Positions 18,503 to 22,605 of a DNA stretch of 22,605 nucleotides are shown here, piece after piece. Within the stretch, counting starts at the first letter, position 1, and every line of letters starts with the position of its first letter. Made by a program: the position numbers and the translations under genes. The notes beneath the pieces are model-generated. The model was not told where the DNA came from. It did not search any database and saw only the letters and a program-made list of their open reading frames with translations. The stretch lies in the NCBI RefSeq assembly GCF_003184185.1, contig NZ_QHJG01000031.1, forward strand, positions 1 to 22,605, in the 5' to 3' direction. This stretch comes from Legionella qingyii. GTDB lineage: Bacteria > Pseudomonadota > Gammaproteobacteria > Legionellales > Legionellaceae.

Positions 18503-19555
18503 AATGCGACTATCAAGAAAGTTCCATGGTGCAGCCTAAACTAGCGCAAGTTACCGGAGCTTATTGCGGACTTTTAATGGAAGTGGCTTAGGGACTAACG
18601 GAAACGCAACTTATTAAAGTTTTTTATGTCCTGGTTTCTATAAAAGTCATTTTTAAACGTCATTATCTGGTACAAAGCCTAGCACGAGTGGTAGTTAGTC
18701 CTAAACGAGTAGAACTTCACGAAACTGACCAAGAACTACGGTTCCCTCGGCTAGCACGTTGTAAAGTATTATTCATAGACCTTGTAGTTCTTTAAATTGC
18801 GGAACGAGAGAATTACATACGTGCCATACCATTTATAAGAGTCACCAATTACGCTATACAACTTACGGAAGCGGAAACATAAGCACGTCTTTGAGAAGTT
18901 AAACACTGTTTAGTAGAAATCTAAGTAAATTTCCCTAAAATTAAAAAGGTGTTCCCGATGGATTGCGAGCTGAATTATTCGGCCAGTAAAAGGGAAATTA
19001 TAATTTTATTGCTTAAAGGACCTTTAATTTTTACCTAAGCATCTTGACTCGGGTAAATAGGTATAACGGTGCCTTATGTAATACCCAATTTACTAGCTAG
19101 TAGTGATTTGGTAATGGACGATGAAAAAATGATCTAACCACAAGGGTTATCGGCCTCTTGCCAACTACAACTAGTAGTTGTTTTATTTATTGTGAGGGCG
19201 GCTAACGAACCTATGGTTCATTTGGTACTACACGTACACGCGTTAGAAGTTTTCGTTAACGAGGTACAAAGTCGCGTACAAGCTTTCGACGAAAACGTAA
19301 AAAATGAAATTTAGGGTACCGTGTTCGTGGTCCAGGTACTCAGAACGACACACAAAGTCGAACCGTTAAACAACGTCGTAACTGATATTTAACTTAGAGT
19401 GGAACAACTTTATTTCACTACAGAACTAAAAATACCACACATCATCGAACCTTTGGGTATAGTCACTTAACAACTACATCCGCAAAAAATAGCCCTGGAC
19501 TTTTAAGCTCCTTTCGTTTTGGTAGATTAGGTGTTCCCAACAATAAACAAACGTA
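18503..19555 (-). CDS. hpd: 4-hydroxyphenylpyruvate dioxygenase (legiolysin-type)
   Basis: HPPD turns 4-hydroxyphenylpyruvate into homogentisate with Fe(II) and O2; homogentisate oxidises to brown pyomelanin. The 350-residue product starts MQTNNNPCGLDGFAFLEFSG. Two vicinal-oxygen-chelate domains are present, and the Fe(II) ligands are His155 (MIDHLTHNV), His233 (GIQHIAL) and Glu313 (FFEIIQR). The GFGEGNFQALFEAIE stretch near the C-terminus is the family's closing helix. The start is set by AAAGGAG ten bases upstream. It lies upstream of fah and maiA in the same direction. In Legionella this enzyme is known as legiolysin (Lly), responsible for pigment and fluorescence. Confidence 0.97.
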
Positions 19556-19628
19556 ACAGATAATGAGGAAATTTTCATAAGCCATGAATATTTTAGGAAA
19601 GGAGTTCTCTCCCCTTTTGTACTGTGCA

Positions 19629-19698
19629 CATCGGACCCACTCACGACTTCCGGGTCCTTAAAACTTTGGACCCAAAACGACTTGAAGTGGGTCCGATG
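19629..19698. repeat. REP-like palindrome (GTAGCCTGGGTGA family)
   Basis: Perfect 13-bp outer arms GTAGCCTGGGTGA / TCACCCAGGCTAC enclose a second, shorter palindrome (CCCAGG...CCTGGG). It lies between the O-methyltransferase stop and the hpd start and is the best-preserved member of this family in the window. Confidence 0.85.
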
Positions 19699-19707
19699 CA
19701 ATACAGA

Positions 19708-20364
19708 AATTCTACCGACATGATTTTTATTAGGTAGCCGATATCCGTTGTTTGATTATTTATGCGCGACTAGTAAAAATTAATTAAGTAATTCAAAAGA
19801 CTAAAGAGACCAAACGGGCGGGAAAAGTAAAAGTAGCTAATGGAATGGTAGGGTCTTATATAATAGTTAACGTTAATTAGGGACTCCAACTTAGTCAAAA
19901 TTACGGTAAAGTATTATTAAATGCATTAACCAAAACAGCCGCAGATATTTTTATTTTAGCTTGAAAACGAGGGTTGGAAGTCGCTAATTCCGTACATTAC
20001 ATAGATTACGAGCTGGTTCAGCATTAAGTTAAAATACTAGAACAAAGCGAAGAAAGGTCTTTCCTACACGGAACGAACAGGTAAGACGTGACTACAGTGT
20101 CCATTAGTCGAATGGCAGTAGTCCATCGTAATTCCTGTACCGGTTTCGTGATATTGGTCATTTACAAGGATTGAGGTTTTGTAAAAAACGCGCCTAATTC
20201 GCATTTTCGTTAACGTATTTAACACGAACAAGGCCACGTTGAACGTACAAACGGTCAAGGTACCACCTACAGTGAAACGCATCTGGCCAATCCCTTCCCA
20301 CAAGTGCGTTTCTAAATAGGTCGTACATAAGTATTTCGAGTCCTCAATCTGAATTCACAAAGTA
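19708..20364 (-). CDS. SAM-dependent O-methyltransferase, caffeoyl-CoA/catechol type
   Basis: The 218-residue protein (family 210-230) starts MKHLSLTPELYEYMLDKSLR. The SAM site is motif I, NVLELGTFTGYSALAMSLML, followed by CDIS for ribose binding. DFIFIDADKTNYVNYYE carries the metal- and substrate-binding Asp residues, and IQPEGLIAIDNIFWDGKVID is motif IV of the COG4122 group. It probably methylates a catechol-like or aromatic hydroxyl in a Mg-dependent way; the natural substrate is unknown. The start lies 13 bp after the leucine dehydrogenase stop, so the two share a transcript. Confidence 0.92.
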
Positions 20365-20377
20365 TAGTAAGAAAGAA

Positions 20378-21451
20378 AATTCTATTAAAGAGAAAACGGT
20401 TTAATAGACGTTAAAGCGATCATCCATTTAAAAGGAATTGTCTGTCTCGCTTCTAAAGTCAATTTACTCATATCTAGCGTAGTTAGACAACCAATTAAAA
20501 AAGAAGTCCTCATACTTCTATAAATCTCCGTCGTTTTTAATTAGGCGGGCGTAACTATTGTATTAGATGACGTTTATTTTAAGGAAACAGCACGTTAAAA
20601 AAAGGTACCTTCCATACTCGATCGACTAATAAACGACGTGGACGCTATTAACACCAAACGTCAACTCTTTATCACTACAGTAATTATTAGCGTGGATTAC
20701 GTGTTCCTCGTTTTTGTAGTGTTCCATGAAACACTTAAACTAGGCATGAATGACGAAATCGCGGGTTGAGCCATTGCCGTGCTAGCTGACGACGTCGACT
20801 CTGTAGGCGTTGCCAATCACACCGAGGATTAAGTACATTTACAGATCGTTCATTTTTAGGTTGTACCGGATTCGGGACCTACCGATGTACTTGAGGCAAA
20901 TTCGAAAGAAATGGCTCAAATTTGCGTTGTCGCCGAACTTACGGAGCGTCTTATGGAGCCCGTCATCTCCCTCTTCCTAGCGGTAGTATAAATCTATTCG
21001 ACCGATGTATCCCCCATACAAGACGTTACTACAGGTATAGACCATTAAGTCATGGTGATAGCTCTCGTCATTACATCGCCGGTAAATTAAGTACTTGTTT
21101 AGCTGGTTTAACTACGTACATGACTCGCGCTAGTTTGCTTGGAAACCCAAAATATTACTGACTAAATGGCGGAGGATTTCCGTTCAAGTGACTACGACGA
21201 AACTTTGAGTAAGGAGCCCGTTCTGCGTAACGTAGAACTTAGCGTCGTATCCATGATCCTATAAGTTATTTTGCCGTTGGTGGATTTCGTCCTGGATTAA
21301 ACCACAACACTTACCGCTAATATCGAAAGTAAGGTCAATACCCTAGGTGAAATTTCACATTCAGAGGTTTTGGTACTCTCTCGCGCATTAGCTCCTTTAG
21401 TAGAAGCCGGTAATAACCCAATCATAAACTATATAACAGGTGTCTTTAGTA
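20378..21451 (-). CDS. Leucine dehydrogenase (Glu/Leu/Phe/Val dehydrogenase family)
   Basis: This enzyme deaminates leucine and other branched-chain amino acids to 2-oxo acids with NAD+. The 357-residue product has the usual length. GMKAIIAIHNTKLGPALGGC, then LPLGGGKSVI with the catalytic Lys, and TALDSGTELPDMDII lie in the substrate domain; the NAD domain has GLGHVGFLLARHLHELGA (GxGxxG). The start at 21451 has GAGGAG nine bases upstream and adds 13 residues to a second in-frame ATG at 21412, which lacks such a site. A promoter at 21486-21514 precedes it. Phenylalanine or valine dehydrogenase activity cannot be excluded. Confidence 0.92.
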
Positions 21452-21485
21452 AACAACTACGAGGAGAAGTTTATAAAAACGTCTT

Positions 21486-21514
21486 CAATATAAGGATAAA
21501 AAACTAATTTAGTT
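21486..21514 (-). promoter_or_regulatory. Probable promoter of the leucine dehydrogenase operon
   Basis: Right to left: TTGATT (21514-21509), a 17-base spacer and TATAAC (21491-21486), 35 bases from the start codon. Confidence 0.6.
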
Positions 21515-21530
21515 ACCACGTCAATTATTA

Positions 21531-21558
21531 AACCACAGAAATCCATACGACCATATGT
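21531..21558 (+). promoter_or_regulatory. Possible promoter of the periplasmic protein gene
   Basis: TTGGTG (21531-21536), a 16-base spacer and TATACA (21553-21558), 33 bases before the start codon. It is weaker than the opposing promoter. Confidence 0.4.
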
Positions 21559-21591
21559 GAATAAATTAATAAGTAGTCTAACCTCTCACAA

Positions 21592-22308
21592 TACGCGGTT
21601 CATAAAAAGTCTTACGACTGAAATTACGATCAATGTGGTAAACGGAAACGACTTCTTTACTATGGAGGTAGGTAAGGTGCCGGAGTTAACCAAGAACTAT
21701 TTTAACTAAAAGTTGAAAGTCGTTTTGTCACCCATTGTTGAGTTTGACGAAATAATCCCCAGTTATAGTTACACTGAAATTGGTCACGACTAAACCAGTT
21801 CCGTGCTCGACTATAATACCTCGCTAACTTATTTTAGCGTTTTCCCCTCACCGTAAACTGGCGTAAGCTATCCAGTGTTCTATCGAGACCAGAACTTTTC
21901 AACATACACGTTCGTGTTCGTGCTCATTTGGTTCCGCGTAATTGGCTATAAATATTTTTACGATTTCTACACTCAAATGGGCCCCGTTTTATACTCTATC
22001 GGTCACAGCTAAAATTCGGTTCAAAACTACTTTGTGTCCGACAAAATTCAGTTTAAGCGGTTGCCAATATAGTTGTTCACTTACTACTTGAACGAGCATA
22101 GTTATTCCGTATAGGCCCCGTTTTAATGTCGCAGTCATTAAATCTAAAACAACTGCCCTTATTAGGTAGGGTTGGTTCCGAAATAGTTCGGTTCTGCTAC
22201 TTATGCTACTACCATCCGCTCAGTCGACGAGGTCGAGGACGCAATTGCCAGTCATTACTCAACTATAATTGACGTTAACAACTTCAACGAAGTTTAGCTT
22301 TCGTTATC
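21592..22308 (+). CDS. Exported protein, possibly SIMPL (DUF541)-like
   Basis: The 238-residue product starts MRQVFFRMLTLMLVTPFAFA, a Sec signal peptide with likely cleavage after Ala20. The mature part has the general layout of SIMPL/DUF541 periplasmic proteins: a strand rich in Val/Thr (VNINVTLTSADLVKARADIM), a central WHLTAFDRSQDSSGLEKLYV, a helix FDETQAVLSQIRQRLYQQVN followed by YSVSNLDFVDGNN, and a final strand LILTAIVEVASNRKQ. That assignment is tentative. The start has GGAGAG six bases upstream. It is divergent from leucine dehydrogenase and followed by the repeat array. Confidence 0.85.
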
Positions 22309-22394
22309 TATATCATATCTTTAAAATCATAATTTCTTTTTCCACTTCAGGTCCCCGCAACAGCGTTATTCACTTCGCATCGCCGTATCGGTAA

Positions 22395-22605
22395 TTCAAT
22401 TCCTTACAACAGTAAGGGCTCGTCTGGAATTCCTAAAAACAGTATGGACTCTTCCGCAATCTCTAACAACAGTAAGGGCGCTTCCGCCCTTAGATAAGTA
22501 GTCACCCGTGCCGCGAAACAATCCTTACCCAAGGGCGGAAGCGCCCTTACTGTCACCCAATTCCTAAAAACAATAAAGCCTCTGTAATTCTTAAAACAAT
22601 AAGGG
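22395..22605. repeat. Array of ATTCCCG-type palindromic repeats, reaching the window edge
   Basis: At least five related units lie in tandem with linkers of the type TTAAGGATTTTTG. They are TCATTCCCGAG near 22411, TCATACCTGAG near 22441, the strong hairpin ATTCCCGCGAAGGCGGGAAT near 22472, its inverse TTCCCGCCTTCGCGGGAATGACA near 22530, and TTATTTCGGAG near 22572. A partial unit ends at the window edge. No gene is present from 22309 on. Confidence 0.85.

Noticed and set aside
22395..22605. CRISPR array
   Set aside because: The units are diverged palindromes with similar, not unique, spacers and appear in both orientations; no cas genes are present. They are REP-type repeats.
1..22605. A natural local inversion or a novel non-coding mega-element explaining the lack of genes as printed
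   Set aside because: A natural inversion reverse-complements DNA and keeps genes readable. Here every gene is readable only if polarity is flipped without complementing, which points to data handling rather than biology.

Overview
MAIN POINT. The window is written with inverted polarity. Read 5'->3' as given, neither strand holds a convincing gene: the longest open frame is 143 codons and no tRNA can be folded. If each base is complemented without reversing (or the string is read right to left), the same DNA becomes a dense, ordinary bacterial chromosome segment with full-length genes, Shine-Dalgarno sites and three perfect tRNAs. The window is therefore a reversed-but-not-complemented (equivalently complemented-but-not-reversed) copy of real DNA. 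All features below describe that underlying DNA in window coordinates. Strand convention: '+' means transcribed left to right (sense sequence = complement of the printed bases in printed order); '-' means right to left (sense sequence = printed bases read backwards). As literally printed, none of these genes would be expressed.

ORGANISM. An AT-rich gammaproteobacterium, probably Legionella or a close relative (Legionellales). Reasons: rne/rluC divergent pair; pgsA followed by tRNA-Gly-Cys-Leu; lolC/E-lolD; a tyrosine-degradation cluster with a legiolysin-type HPPD; two large eukaryote-facing/effector-like proteins, one with ankyrin repeats; and several families of dispersed palindromic repeats. 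The genus is inferred from memory, not searched.

LAYOUT. 1-1750: end of an unknown gene, two 124-bp MITE-like repeats around a small DUF1328 membrane protein gene, and a decayed alcohol dehydrogenase. 1754-2968 (-): effector-like protein. 3271-5211 (-): rne. 5241-5840: repeat-rich spacer. 6049-8370 (+): rluC, an overlapping HAD phosphatase gene, pgsA. 8379-8738 (+): strong promoter and three tRNAs. 8754-10825 (-): small EamA transporter and ankyrin protein. 11375-13640 (+): lolC/E, lolD and an unknown gene. 13879-15282 (-): asnS. 15644-16532 (+): secreted Cys-rich protein and a small unknown gene. 16652-21451 (-): maiA, fah, hpd, an O-methyltransferase and leucine dehydrogenase. 21592-22308 (+): periplasmic protein. 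22395-22605: array of palindromic repeats.

HOW THEY WORK TOGETHER. Most genes are core housekeeping (RNA decay, rRNA modification, phospholipid synthesis, lipoprotein sorting, Asn-tRNA charging). The 16.6-21.5 kb cluster is amino-acid catabolism: hpd, maiA and fah are three of the four steps from 4-hydroxyphenylpyruvate to fumarate and acetoacetate, and leucine dehydrogenase opens branched-chain amino-acid breakdown. The unique accessory content is the effector-like proteins, the decayed dehydrogenase and the repeats. I found no new defence system, CRISPR array or prophage.
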